Positions 20,491 to 31,916 are shown, counted from the first letter of the stretch. The stretch is DNA of 64,000 nucleotides from Pararge aegeria (GCF_905163445.1 NC_053183.1:16926001-16990000); one strand, 5' to 3'. Translations and numbers: made by a program. Notes: a model not told the origin generated them from the sequence alone.

Positions 20491-23400
20491 TTAATACCAG
20501 TCCTTCACCCTCGCGTAAGCTAATTTGATGGCCTCTCCGACCAAAGTGTTAATTTCGTGCTGCAATCAAAATAATAGTTCGTAAGTAATCAATACGCAGA
20601 GAACTAAATCCTACTGAAAGGAATGGGGAACTATAATATAAAACAAAAAAGACATTTTAAAATAAAAATAAATATGAAATTAATAAAATTAATAAGGTTT
20701 CGAAGATCTGTCTAATCGAAGATTAATAATCGAGTGCGAATCCGAGACGCAGTCGTTCAGCGCTAGCGCGCATATATAATGCGAACAACTATTGCGATCA
20801 TTTAGAAAAGACGATCAAAAGTGCGAAATGACGCAGCGGCCCCAATATCACCCTACTTTAATATTAATTTAAATTAGATTTTTTTTTTTTTTTTAAACAC
20901 CTTTGTTCCGTGAATTGTTGAGATACTCTGAGAATATTGAATGACCTTTACTTCAATATTCGCAGACTATAACTTTAGTACACTATATTAATATCATGTC
21001 TTTTTTTATATTTAATGTTATCTTTCATTCATTTTTCTTATAATTATCGATAAGATAGTTCTGTCTAGTTAGTGTAAGTGTGTCCGCCATACTAACAAGA
21101 TGTAAATAAAGATAAATTAAAAAATAATTTGAAGCGTGCCTTATCGCCGGTGGCGTGCAAAGAGGGTATGCAGCTAATATAAAATGAAGAAAATCTCCAG
21201 TACGAGTTATAAAAACTTAACGGTAGGCATTTTACAAATTGTTACAATACCAATCCTTAAGTTTTTATAACTCATACAAGAGATTTTTTTCACTGTATAT
21301 CATCTGCTCACTTAGTGCATACCCTGTGTATGCCGGCTTTTAAAGCTTGGTGTTCCGTTTTACTTGATGTCCCTAATTCTATATGACAAACAAACAAAGA
21401 ATATAAATAAAATAATTTTTCATAGTAACTCACGTAGCTTTAGATGTCAGTTAACAATTTTTTTAACACAATAAGTATAAATAAAAGATCCATGGATGAA
21501 TATTATCATTAAATTCATAAATCAAATATATTGATTTACGAGTATTACAAAAAACGAAATAATTACCTTGTATTTCTTTCCTAATTCTTCAACTCGTACG
21601 TTCAAAAAGTGGTTGATAGTTTCAGAGTAGTCTTTATTCGATCCAACGATTTTCATGTCAGCCTGAAAATAATATGAAAATAAACTGGTCTATTTATATA
21701 CGGGATGAATAAGCCAATATAATTATTAGATATATATACCATAAGTAATTATGAACAACTTTTGTGTTCCGCACCTCCTTTGGCTAATACTAACTTTTTT
21801 CATTCACAGTTGTTTCACAAGACCAGGCAGAAAGTTACGAAATTATAAATTCCTATGCATGGGATCGAACCCGTAACCTCTATCTTCCTGAGCCACAGTA
21901 TACACCACATTTGACAAAAGACTAGGTTGGTTAAAAAAAAAAAAGTACTCGTATATGTAAAAACCGTAATAAAAGCGGATAATGTCAAAAATATCTTTAT
22001 TTAAGTAGGCCCATAGGTGGCACTTTTGATGCGTACATAAGAATTACACGGTAGTGAGATGATGGCGATAACCACATTCGTAAACTTAAAACTAAAGCTA
22101 CTAATGAACGCGCGCCTACCTAGACTAGACCTAGACCTAATAAATGCGAAAGTTTGTAAGGATGGATGGATGGATGTTTGTTACTCTTTCACGCAAACAC
22201 AATTGAACCAATTTGGCTGAAGGGATATAGGTTAAAACCTGGATTAACACATCGCGGTCAACAGCTAGTTGGTAATATGTATTAAAATGTGCATAGCTTG
22301 TGATATTTAATTACTTACTTCAATTCTTCCAACTTTAAGATCAGGGTTGATGCTTTTAATGTGAGTATTGCCGCTCAAATCGTAAGTCAAATGGGCAGTA
22401 CCAGAAATACCGAAATCTCTGATCTCTATACTGAAATAAGAAAACAAGGTCGTAAGTTAGGGAAAAGACGTACTATTAATAAAAATATATATGTATTTAT
22501 TTATTAAAAACACGGAAAGCGGTGCGCCTCATTTTAGATCGTTAAAAATATCGACCATAGCTTGCATATACGTACCTACTAGAAACATGCAAATTTGGAA
22601 GAAAACATTCTGATTATTTTAAAAGCTCCAAGACATGCCCCTGACTAATTTATGTTTGCGCATGCGCTGCAATATATTCTATTGCAGCGCATGCGCAAAC
22701 ACAAATTAGTCCTACCGCCATCTAAATTAAAAATCCACAAACCTGCCCGAACCCAATGTGCACAATAATTTACAACAAAATACCGGAACATAGAAAAGAA
22801 GGTATAAAATTGTTTTATTATAAAATTGAAAATAAAAATTAAGCAATAGCATGCTAGCTAAAATTCTACTTGATAAATAATATGTCAGTATAAGTCGTTT
22901 CCAGTAAACTATGATCTTAATCTTTGTCGTATGTTTTTGCTCGGTAATATTTGTAGAACTACCCGCTTGTACGAACATTTTCTTAAGCTGCATTAAGTTA
23001 TGCTTTATAGATATAAGCACCTTCTATAGTGTACGCTCATAACATGTTTTAGTTTTAAGCTTAATGTTTTCTGAACTAAGCGAATTTTTTGTAATTCTTT
23101 TGAGAAATAAAGATCTTAAACCATAGCTGAAACTTTTTTCAAAAATAGTTGATGTCACACTGAGCTGAAAAAATGTCGTCAGCTGCATCGTGGAGGGCTG
23201 ATTTTGCGTCACCTGTTATTGTGGACTTGTATAAAAATGCAATCTGCTTTGAAACAAACACACAGCTTTACCAAGTACCAGAGGACTGGTGGAAAATGGA
23301 AATAATATATATGTGCCCTTAGTCGCCTCGTACGACACCCGCGGGAAGAGAGGAAGTGATAACAACTGTGTTCTAATTTAACCTATTACTAGCGGACCCG

Positions 23401-26400
23401 CGCGACTTCGTCCGCGAATGAGCCGACTTAAAAAAATATACGTATGTTTTCGTAGACTGTTTAATAGAACTTTAAAGAAACAACAATTCATACTTCCGTC
23501 GTTTGGCGTAACGTTTACCGTTCACGCATCGCACGCACCAGAATCTCTCAAAAAGGATATTTTTTGAAGTTTTTGCCCGAGATTTCAATATAAATGAATC
23601 CTAGCTAGATCGATTTATCGCCCCTGAAACCCCCTGTATACTAAATTTCATGAAAATCGTGGGAGCTGATTCCGAGATTCCAATTATATATATATATATA
23701 CATATATATTTATCGATAAAACACGAATAAAATGACATTTTCTGAAAAACGAATCCTAGCTAGATCGATTAATCGCCCCCGAAACCCCCTGTATACTAAA
23801 TTTCATTTTATATCTTTAAACCCCCTGTATACTAAATTTCATTTAGTATACAGGGGGTTTAAAGATATAAGATAGGTACAAAATTATAATTGATGCCAAT
23901 TATTAAAATTAAAAGTGGCGGGCAAAAACTATCCTACTAATTATTTATTACAACTAATATAAGCTATTTTTCTATCCAAGGAAAACAAAAAGTTTATAAA
24001 CGTAGACGAAGAATGAAGGCAATAACTAGTAAGTAAATAAAATCATTTACCTTCCGCTGGCGGTTCCATGTCCTCGGGCGTCATCGAATATCAGTTTAAT
24101 CTCAGAGCCACCTATATAAAAAAAAAAAAAAACTTTTTTTTGTGTGCCATGGCAATTTTTTTAAAGAAAATAATTTAGTGTACAAGGGGTTTTAAAGTCT
24201 TCATTTTACGGGGGAGGTGTGGACGCCCTAACTATTATGTTACTGTAACTGTAACAGAAATACAAGGTTTCTTAGTTGAGTTTGTAGTAAAGTAGTTATT
24301 TAAGGTTTAATGGATTCCTCAGCTTATAAAATAAGAAAACCTTTTACAATATTGTTTCGACTTAAGATTTTTTGGAAATTAACATTATTATTATTCATTT
24401 CTTATTATTATGTGACGTCACACGGATGTAATAAAATGGATTAGCTTTTCCTGCCCCAGTTCGCCACATCGGTCCGCACACTGTGCCGTTTAGTTGTAAG
24501 CTTGGTTAAATACCACTAAGTATAGTTTTGAAATTAAGATAATAGTTTTAGACAATTTCAGTTTTATTTAACACACTGCGGCTTAAATAATTAATAATAC
24601 TCTTACCCAAACTCAATTTGATATGAGGCCAGACAACATCGTATTCAAGTATGCCAAAGAGGTAGTTGTATTTCATTTTTATTACTTTAATGTTGCTGAC
24701 ACCAACACCTTCGACTTGATTCAAATGACCACTTGCTTCAGCCTTTCTATGAACAAAAATACCGAGTTTATAAGCATTAAGAAGATATGGTATGTTTTCC
24801 TGACAATGTCACCCCGCTTAAAGAGTTATCCAAACTGGGGCGTTGGTAGCAATATGGTTTATGCGCAGGAGTTGACCTAATAGTCTAAACTCTCTTTTAA
24901 AAAGAAATTAAGAGAATATCTTTACCAACAACAGCCATTTGAACAATTGGTGCCTGCGTGTGTTTATTCTTTTTTATTTTATTTTATCGGTTTGATCCTA
25001 ACAAAATATTATATATGTATACAAATCTTTTATATTATTTTTATTTATTACTAGCTGTCCCGGCGAGCTTCGTTTCGAATTTTTGTTTTTTATAAATGTT
25101 ATATTTTAATACTTATTATCATATTTCGGTCTAAGAGGAATCCAAAAAATCAAACATCATAAAAATTGGATGTTAGGCGAGCCGTAGCTTAATTGGAAAA
25201 AGCGCTCAGGCCGTGATTGCCACAGAGTCGCAGGTTAAAATCCTGTCGGTTCCGAAAATGTTTATATGCATATTAAATTTATAAAATTAAATTTATAAAA
25301 ACAATGTAACTATTTCTCCGAACGTACATAATAATTCGACTAGCTATTTTCGCAGTTACATACATACGTACATACATACGTTTGGAATATTGCCTAAGGA
25401 TTATTTAAGACAACATATGTCATATTAAGGGATAACCATAACATAGGCTTCAAACAGTGCGTGGTGATGATTTATAATTCCGTAAGTTTAAAGGGAGGTT
25501 AAAAAGGGATACAACGTGTAAACGAAAACTGAAATAATACATCACAGGCTTTAGATTTACATTATATAAGACTTATAAACCAACCATTGCCATAGTTTTT
25601 ACTGAAAGAAATCAGATACATCCCTAACATCACATGCAAAAGTAGAATCAGGTTTTCACGTTTGTCACTTTATTAGGTACGCGTCGCGTAGCTTAGGTAC
25701 TATGCAGGTGTCGCTCTTCTATCTTGAATAGGGTTGTCATAAGTAAACACTTAGACGTTTTGTATGGAAAAATAAATATGCTTAGTTTGATTTAATATTT
25801 TTACAGGGTGATTTTCTATGAAATATACTTATGAACCCTTCAACAGTATTTCGTAATTACTTTACACGTTGTATGTAGTTTCGGATTAATAGATAAAGTA
25901 ACATGATTATAGACTGAAAATTTACCTTTCAACGAGGACGATTTCGAACTTGTAGTGCTCGTTGGAGTACGGGTCATACCCCCTCCTAACCATTGTGTCT
26001 ACGAGACGTTCGATGAAGTCTTTCATCACCAGATCAGCCAAGCGGTTTCTGTAGCCTACAAAAAAGAGATTATGCACAAAATATTATACATCTTTATTTA
26101 ATTATATAAATGTTACACTAAACAATCTTTGATTAATAAAGTACCTACTATTTGATCGAATCAAACAGATAGTGAACCTGAGGACCAGTGAAGTACCACC
26201 CTACGTCCATTAACCAGTAAGCTTAGTACAAGGTTTGCTCGCTGGCAATCGCGGACTCATTTTCTAGTATGGGTATTCTTGGAATAGATCTTATTTGCAT
26301 TGTGCCTATAATTCTTTTGAAGTACAAGATTTGCGTCTCTATTACTAGTGTTATTAGGTCCATTTTACTCTGATGATACAGAGTTTGAAATGCGAAAACC

Positions 26401-27221
26401 ACTTCTCGATTGCGAGCCATCAAATTTACCGAGGTATATGCCTGTGCCTGTAACTACAACAGCAAGCACTACTTTCTGGCCGCATAATATGCTGCTTGGT
26501 TGCAGCAAAAAGCAAGGCGTTAATCACCGGAAGAAATATTTTAAGTACTTAACCGACTATTAAATTACTCGTCTTATTAAACATACAATTTACACAGAGA
26601 AAAGACATAGAAAAAACTTAAAGTCACTCAGCAGTCAGAATTTTTTTGTTTTTTATTTTATCCAATAATTTTATACTTATTATAATTTTGGTTAGAGACA
26701 ACTAAATATTTGTATTGTAATGAAAAACTATTTTAGTGAATTATGCATTAAGCGGACAAACATTTAGTCAAAAAGGTATAGAATATCATAACTTTTGTCG
26801 CTGAGAACTAAATAGATTATATTATTAATACTTTTGGTTTTTTCAACTACATTAGCAATGTGTGTGTGACTTTGTCTGTCCGTCCGTCACGGATGACTAT
26901 TTCCCTAACTATCAATATCAGTAGTAAAAAAGTGATTAAAAGGGTGAGAAAATATGAAGACTTAGTTTTAAAAAACTGCAATAACATATTAGTTTTGCGG
27001 TTCATTAGAGTAAGTAATCGTTTCATTTAATACGTTCTTTTGTTAAAAAGTAAGTTATGCATTAATCATCGCAATAAAAAATGAAGACGAAATGAGGAAA
27101 TTCTCCGATTTTTAAATAAAATTTTAAGATTTAAGATCATTCATTTCTTACCGCCGTCCACATCCTGAGAGGCGCTAGCGCCAGCAATGACTAGGAGTAA
27201 AGCGAACGTGAAGAGTTTCAT
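20491..27221 (-). CDS. Gene 2: secreted group 7 allergen-like (TULIP-type) protein, 225 aa, 7 coding exons
   Basis: Coding exons in transcript order: 27221-27152, 26055-25926, 24746-24607, 24111-24051, 22430-22319, 21662-21567, 20559-20491 (TAA). Exon 1 gives the signal peptide MKLFTFALLLVIAGASA, probably cut before SQDVDGG. Exon 2 has an amphipathic helix and the RRGYDPYS turn. Exon 3 ends in a strand-rich VVWPHIKLSL. Exon 5 ends in LKVGRIE. Exon 6 contains the family motif D-Y-S-x-x-I-N-H-F-L-N-V (also DYS in genes 3 and 5). Exon 7 is a short helix ending in VKDWY. The mature chain has no cysteine. Splice phases are identical to the other members, so it is a paralogue. Role is inferred as an extracellular lipid or hydrophobic ligand carrier. 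Intron 2 contains a segment of about 430 bp also found upstream of this gene (29670-30098). Confidence 0.82.
21140..21350. repeat. Foldback MITE M7, copy 1
   Basis: The left arm GTATGCAGCTAATATAAAAT, GAAGAAAATCTCC, GAGTTATAAAAACTTAA is mirrored on the right by TTAAGTTTTTATAACTC, GAGATTTTTTTC, TATATCATCTGC. The outer ends also pair (GGCGTGCAAAGAGGGTATGC with GTGCATACCCTGTGTATGCC region). Shared with 55645-55850. In an intron of gene 2. Confidence 0.55.
21982..22115 (-). mobile_element. Non-LTR 3' end (N1), partial
   Basis: Inverted copy with the GGTGGCACTTTTGATGCGTA block, in an intron of gene 2. Confidence 0.6.
22140..22272 (+). mobile_element. Short Helitron-like element
   Basis: GCGAAAGTTTGTAAGGATGG, GTTACTCTTTCACGCAAAC and the end CGGTCAACAGCTAG followed by T. 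Confidence 0.5.
22643..22711. repeat. 31-bp inverted repeat, one mismatch, 7-nt loop
   Basis: Left arm 22643-22673 (GACTAATTTATG start, GCGCATGCGCTGCAAT end), right arm 22681-22711. In intron 4 of gene 2. Confidence 0.88.
23393..23890 (-). mobile_element. Helitron-like element remnant HN2
   Basis: The left edge TACTAGCGGACCCGCGCGAC gives a GC-rich 3' stem and CTAG end. The body is shared with 35278-35450 (GTTTAATAGAACTTTAAAGA). An internal block (ACCCCCTGTATACTAAATTT) is repeated three times, the last forming a 30-bp inverted repeat. Confidence 0.5.
23808..23870. repeat. Perfect 30-bp inverted repeat, 3-nt loop
   Basis: Arms 23808-23837 and 23841-23870, around the ACCCCCTGTATACTAAAT block, which also occurs twice as direct copies at 23627-23645 and 23783-23801. 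Confidence 0.9.
25050..25170 (-). mobile_element. Helitron-like 3' end
   Basis: TACTAGCTGTCCCGGCGAGC followed by TTCGTTTCGAATTTTTG; only the 3' part is recognisable. Confidence 0.4.
25170..25292 (+). repeat. S4 repeat, forward head
   Basis: GCCGTAGCTTAATTGGAAAA, AGCGCTCAGGCCGTGATTGC, GCAGGTTAAAATCCTGTCGG. tRNA-like A and B boxes, but not a functional tRNA. Confidence 0.5.
25430..25862. repeat. Duplicated segment D1 within intron 2 of gene 2
   Basis: Shares order and much sequence with 29670-30098: ACAACGTGTAAACGAAAACT, GAAATCAGATACA, CACTTTATTAGGTACGCGTC, TTAATATTTTTACAGGGTGA. It ends about 65 bp before the exon 2 boundary. Confidence 0.5.
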
Positions 27222-27249
27222 GTTGAAGATGCTTGACCTGAAATAAATA

Positions 27250-27558
27250 TACCATCATCATCATATGAACCCATCGGCCCACTATAGAGCAGGGGCCTCC
27301 TCCCACAATGAGAAGGGGTTAGGGGCGTAGTCCACCACGCTGGCCTAGCGCGGAATGGCGGACACCTTTGAGAACATTATGTAAAACTCTCAGGCATGCA
27401 GGTTTCCTCACGATGTTTTCCTTCACCGTTGAAACAGGTGATATTTTGATTACTTAAAACGCACGTAACTTAGAAAAGATAGAGGTTCGGTGGGGATTCG
27501 AACTCGGCCCAATTAAAGGGAAGTCGAGCTTCTGCCCAATGCGCTATCACCGATTCAT
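27250..27558 (-). repeat. SINE S2, near complete
   Basis: Reverse copy from ATCATCATATGAACCCATCG to the GGATTCGAACTCGG B-box region and an A-box-like head. In the leader intron of gene 2. Confidence 0.62.
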
Positions 27559-27795
27559 AAATATATTTTTAGCAATAAAACAATGTAGCAATAAAACAAA
27601 AAAAAACTTTTTTTCATGTTTCGCACTTAGTTATCAGAGGATAACTGAATGCAAAACATAAAAAAAACACAACATGGTGTCAGAGACCTTCGACTAAGAC
27701 AATTTATATCGACCCATTACCGGTCCACAAGGCACAGGTCTCTTCTCAGAATGAGAAGGGTTTAGCCACATAGAATAATATGTTCACACACTCAC

Positions 27796-27844
27796 CTTCC
27801 ACTCGTTCAAGTAACGATGCAACCCACTGCACTCCATATTTATA
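27796..27844 (-). promoter_or_regulatory. Gene 2 promoter: TATA box and tiny non-coding first exon
   Basis: TATAAATA reads at 27844-27837 on the minus strand. A leader of about 20 nt, starting near 27815, ends in GAGTGGAAG before GTGAGTG. The coding exon resumes at 27237 after CAG. No upstream ATG lies in the spliced leader if transcription starts about 30 bp below the TATA box. Confidence 0.62.
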
Positions 27845-28043
27845 CAGAATGGTTGATTGGAATTAATCTGTTAAAAGCCAATTAAATGCACCGCAATGAT
27901 ACCAGCAACTGAAAAATATGATTATCAGAGGATTTACTGTTAAGATTACGATATTTGTTTCTTATTTGTTCACAGGTGGCAACTGATAAGAGTAATTTCC
28001 AGTAACTTCCAAAAAAAGCAATCCTGCTTGGCGGCAGAAAAAA

Positions 28044-28130
28044 GCTAGGTGGTTCTACTTCCCTAGTAGAACCACCTAGCCCCTTCCCTTGCTTTTTGTG
28101 GCAAAGGTGTTCACCTTTGCCACAAAAAGC
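28044..28130. repeat. Two adjacent perfect hairpins (15 bp and 19 bp)
   Basis: First: 28044-28058 and 28066-28080 (GCTAGGTGGTTCTAC arm). Second: 28091-28109 and 28112-28130 (GCTTTTTGTGGCAAAGGTG arm, 2-nt loop). They lie 200 bp upstream of the gene 2 TATA box. Confidence 0.9.
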
Positions 28131-28496
28131 CACCATAGACAAGACATACTCCGCAATATTAGAAAATAAATTCAATAGATACAAGAGATATTTTCAATAT
28201 ATCGACTGTTCCAAACGGGTGTTCCTATTTTTTAAAACCGACTCTGTATATATTAATAGATCTCTCAATGGGGAGATTCTCAATTTGGAACTGTTTTCTT
28301 GTTTTCATGATCAAACGTCTGGCACACATATTGCAGCTTAAGCCCCCTCCACACTTCTCCAAAACGAGTGGGCTTTAAGGATTAATATAATGTTAGCCAT
28401 AACAAAATCGACGACTAAACATGCTCTGCAAGGTACCTATGTTAAAAAGAGAAAATTTCCTAGTTTGGGATAGAACCGGAAATGTCTATATAATTT

Positions 28497-28772
28497 ACTA
28501 GCTGTTGCCCGCGACTTCGTCTGCGTTTGATTTTGTTTTTAAAGTATTCAGTATCGCTAAACCTTAAATGAGTATAGTAGTATATATATATAACATGTGA
28601 CTGTCAATTAATTATAGACAAAAAATTTGCAATAAAATAAAATTGCTAAAATCCTATCTCTTAAGTTGGACCAGACTGCTCACGGTGTGCCAATTTAATT
28701 TAAAATCGGTTCAGTAGTTTAGGAGTCCATCGCGGACAAACATCGTGACAGGAGATTTATATATATTAAGAT
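28497..28772 (-). mobile_element. Helitron-like element
   Basis: Left edge TACTAGCTGTTGCCCGCGAC (3' end on the minus strand) and right edge TATATATATTAAGATT. Inside is ATCGGTTCAGTAGTTTAGGA, typical of these elements. Confidence 0.5.
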
Positions 28773-28797
28773 TTATTTAATTTTTTTGAAAAGTAAA

Positions 28798-28992
28798 GCC
28801 AAAGTAAGCGTAGCTTGTGTTACGGGTACTAAGATTACTTATGAATATTTTTATGTACTTATAAAATACAGATAAACGTCCAGACACTGAAAAACATCCA
28901 TGTTCATCCCACAAACATTTTCCAGTTGCGGAAATCGAACCCACGTCCTTGGAAGAAAGCAGAGTCGGTGGTCACTGCGCCAATCAGTCGTT
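28798..28992 (-). repeat. SINE S1, slightly truncated
   Basis: S1 body and head with a diverged B box (GAAATCGAACCC). Confidence 0.62.
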
Positions 28993-28999
28993 ATAATAA

Positions 29000-29110
29000 A
29001 AATAAATCATCATCAATATATTAACACACGGGTCACGGGGCTCCTCTTAGAGTAAGAAGGCCATAGCCCACGCCTTTGAGAACATTTAGGAGAACTCTCA
29101 GGCATGCATT
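29000..29110 (-). repeat. SINE S2, 3' part
   Basis: TAATAAATCATCATC-like tail to GAACTCTCAGGCATGC, truncated. Confidence 0.5.
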
Positions 29111-29233
29111 AAAATAAAAAAACAGACAAACAGATGGATGAAATGAAATTTCACCACTTTTTTTTTATTCTTTTTATCCCACCACAAGTTACCCACCACT
29201 GTTTGTCTGTTTTTTATTTTAACTTGTGGTGGG
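29111..29233. repeat. Two interleaved inverted repeats
   Basis: Pair 1: 29111-29133 with 29199-29220 (AACAGACAAACAG core, one-base indel). Pair 2: 29178-29190 with 29221-29233 (CCCACCACAAGTT). The pairs overlap in a crossed order. Confidence 0.8.
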
Positions 29234-29563
29234 TTAAAAATAATAAAAAAAAACTCAAAAATTTGATAAATATCAACAGTAAACGAAGGTGACATACTAA
29301 TAGTTGTTTTGTTTTTGTGATTTTAAAAATTAAACCCTATCGAGATCCTTCCCTTCCTATTTATTAGGTTTTTTTTTCTACCACAAGTTAATATAAACAG
29401 ATGGATGAAATGTCATTCCACCCACATGAAACAGTTACGCAGTGTTGAAGAATATCGCATATTACTAGGTTTTACGTACTCAGTACTCGTATGTATATAT
29501 AAGTAAAGAGTTAAATAATATAGTCACGAAAAATTTACTGGTATATATTCTATGAAACGTATA

Positions 29564-29616
29564 ATGCCACGACATTACTATAATGTAGATATAACATTAT
29601 AGTAATGCCGTGGCAT
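29564..29616. repeat. 23-bp inverted repeat, one mismatch, 7-nt loop
   Basis: Arms 29564-29586 (ATGCCACGACATTACTATAA and following) and 29594-29616. Confidence 0.87.
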
Positions 29617-29669
29617 CAAGTGGCATTATCACAGAGATTTAAGTTTGTCTTATATAGTAACAATATTTG

Positions 29670-30098
29670 TTATAACTTATACAACGTGTAAATGAAAACC
29701 GAAATAATACCACACAGACTGTAGAGGTACATTATGTACTGCTACTGAGACTTATGTATGAAACCGAAAATGGTATTGGAGTAAACCACTGCCATACCTT
29801 TTACTGAACGAAATCAGATACAGCCTTAATTATGACATTATCACATGCATAATTAAAATCATGTGACTTTTTTCACTTTATTAGGTGCGCGTTGAGTAGC
29901 GTAGGTACTATGGGCGTGTCGGTCTGCATATAAAAAGTCTTCAATCCCTATTGAAGACTTATAGATATATGAAAATGACCGATTGTCATAAGTGAACACT
30001 TAGAATGTTTTGAAAATAAATATATTTTGGATTTAATATTTTTACAGGGTGACTCCGTAAGTAATATACGTATGCATCCTTCAAGAAATTAATGATTA
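29670..30098. repeat. Duplicated segment D1, copy upstream of gene 2
   Basis: Direct-orientation copy of 25430-25862 (ACAACGTGTAAATGAAAACC, GAAATCAGATACAG, CACTTTATTAGGTGCGCGTT, TTAATATTTTTACAGGGTGA). It is cut at the right by an N3 LINE end and carries an extra hairpin at 29935-29960. Confidence 0.5.
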
Positions 30099-30262
30099 CA
30101 CTTTTATTGTACACCATAGAGAAAATTCTCAGAGATACATATACCATAGCATAATAAGATAGAAGGTAAAATTTGGCAGCCTTATCGCTATATAGCGATC
30201 TCTTCCAGGCAACCAAAGGCATACGAGAAAATTATACAGTTAATTGGTAGGTGGTACAACAT
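30095..30262 (-). mobile_element. Non-LTR 3' end (N3)
   Basis: CTTTTATTGTACACCATAG through CAGCCTTATCGC to GGTAGGTGGTAC. It interrupts the duplicated intron-like segment at 29670-30098. Confidence 0.6.
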
Positions 30263-30639
30263 ATGTATACATATAAGTAAAATATTATGATTAAACTAAA
30301 TAAACATAAAAATATAATATATATTCCGTACATATAAACATACTATAACTCTACTATAAATGAACAATATAAATATATAAAAAAGAACCCTCAAAAAGAT
30401 ATACAATACGAAATAAACAAAATACATTACAGTGATCATTCCCATCAATGCCCGGCTAATACAGACAAATAATGCTCATTCATTCGTTTCTTAAAGGTGC
30501 CGATTTGGGTTGAAAGGTTGTCAATATGTATATATTATATAAGTTTATTTATAGTAATATGTATATAAGATTTCTATGATTGTCATCGACCGCTGAGTTC
30601 GTTAACAGAAACATAAAGTTTAAACTTTTTAGATTGGTC

Positions 30640-31250
30640 CTGTTGTAATCGTTGTTTGACAGTAACAATAAAAGTAGGTGGCAAGAGACAGCGGTTGTGT
30701 GCGAAAGCGTTGCCGTAACCCAGTCACCAGGTGGTCAGTTGGATCTCCGTAAGGTTTTAGTCGGTAGAAGTCCGACAAAACTTCTCCGGCGTGGCGTGGC
30801 GAGAGAAATCAATAAGGATTTCCCACGATAAAAAAATAATATAAAAGTAAATGATATATGACGTAAGTTAAAAGGGTAATTTATCATAAAATATCTTATC
30901 TTTAATAAAATACTAATAATAATGTAAAATACTAATAATCCATCTAAAAGAGACCGTGCTCGACTTCTCGCTCTCTCTGCTAAGTAGTCCGGCTACTGGC
31001 TACATGCTCTCCTTTCAGCTAACCTGGGCACTATGTTAGACCACACCACTCTGTCGGTCGTGATTGGTCTTAGGCTTGGCGCCTCTATAATTCCTGTGAT
31101 CCTAGAGCAGACAGTTACCTTGGCCAACGAATAAGTTTGGCCAATGGCCATCCAAAGGGGCAATGCTGCCAGCGTCTTAGGAACTGTGCCTCGCTGCGGT
31201 GGTTTCGAGGACGTTTTAGATTTTATTTAGTTTTAAATAATTTATTTTAG
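30640..31250 (+). mobile_element. Non-LTR ORF fragments, RT C-terminal type
   Basis: Readable are RARLLALSAK (30957-30990), LDHTTLSVVIGLRLGASIIP (31038-31100), then MAIQRGNAASVLGTVPRCGG (31146-31205) and EDVLDFI with a stop. These resemble the C-terminal segment of transposon polyproteins with a VxLRLG block. Stops and a frameshift interrupt it. Confidence 0.5.
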
Positions 31251-31279
31251 GTTATATTTATAAAACAATTATTTTAAAG

Positions 31280-31600
31280 AATAAATATATTTTTAGTTTT
31301 AATAATAATGTTAATAATAGGTGTTGAGTCGACCGTTGTTGTTCCGATCGTCGTTTCAGTCAATGGTCTTCTCGCGAAAAGCTTCGACCAACATCTCAAG
31401 AAGCTTTCGCTTGGTTGTTGGATCAAGGGTCGGATACAGAAGGCAGTAGTCCTTGAAACGGCGCGTATTGTGAGGAGGTTTCTCACTCTGCCCCAAAAAA
31501 AGCCCCGCAAGCGGAGGGTGGAAGTTTTTTTTTTTATAAATTTTTAATAGTGTTTTTTAATTTATACTTAAGCATTGTTAATAATTAAAAAAAAAAAAAA
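31280..31600 (+). mobile_element. Retroelement ORF end with poly(A)
   Basis: An open frame reads VESTVVVPIVVSVNGLLAKS, FDQHLKKLSLGCWIKGRIQK and AVVLETARIVRRFLTLPQKK. This 'VPIVVS.NGLL.KS...HLKKL...QKAV.L.TARIVR.FL' block is a recurring C-terminus of reverse-transcriptase proteins (R2-like assignment uncertain). It is followed by A-rich DNA at 31586-31615. Confidence 0.6.
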
Positions 31601-31683
31601 GAAAAATAATAAATGATAGAAATGTTAATAAAATAATAATAATAATAATGTCCATACGGTTGGGTCTTTTAGATCCACAGAAC

Positions 31684-31916
31684 GGAGAAGAGACAAGAAA
31701 TGAGACTTCAGTCTTCAAAAATGCGTCTGAATATCGACGTATTAATTGACAGACCTCGAAGTCAGAGAGGATCGAATTGCGACACTTTTATACTGAGAAA
31801 ATTAAAGTCGCCATTGACCACAACAAAAATCGAAAGTGTTCGCAAGAGATCTGTCTATCGGACAGAGCCTGTGTACACGACTGAAGACTGAAAATGGTAG
31901 TCTCATTTCCTCTAAA
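31684..31916. repeat. Foldback element of about 230 bp
   Basis: Left arm AGAGACAAGAAATGAGACTT and CAGTCTTCA; right arm TGAAGACTGA and GTAGTCTCATTTCCTCT. The arms differ by a short insertion (AAATGGTA). No second copy recognised in the window. Confidence 0.45.

Noticed and set aside
22727..23212. Two adjacent minus-strand frames of 97 and 62 codons
   Set aside because: Low-complexity, AT-driven composition, no recognisable motif, and they lie in an intron of gene 2.
24623..24880. 85-codon plus-strand frame over exon 3 of gene 2
   Set aside because: It is the antisense shadow of a well-supported minus-strand exon with matching splice phases.
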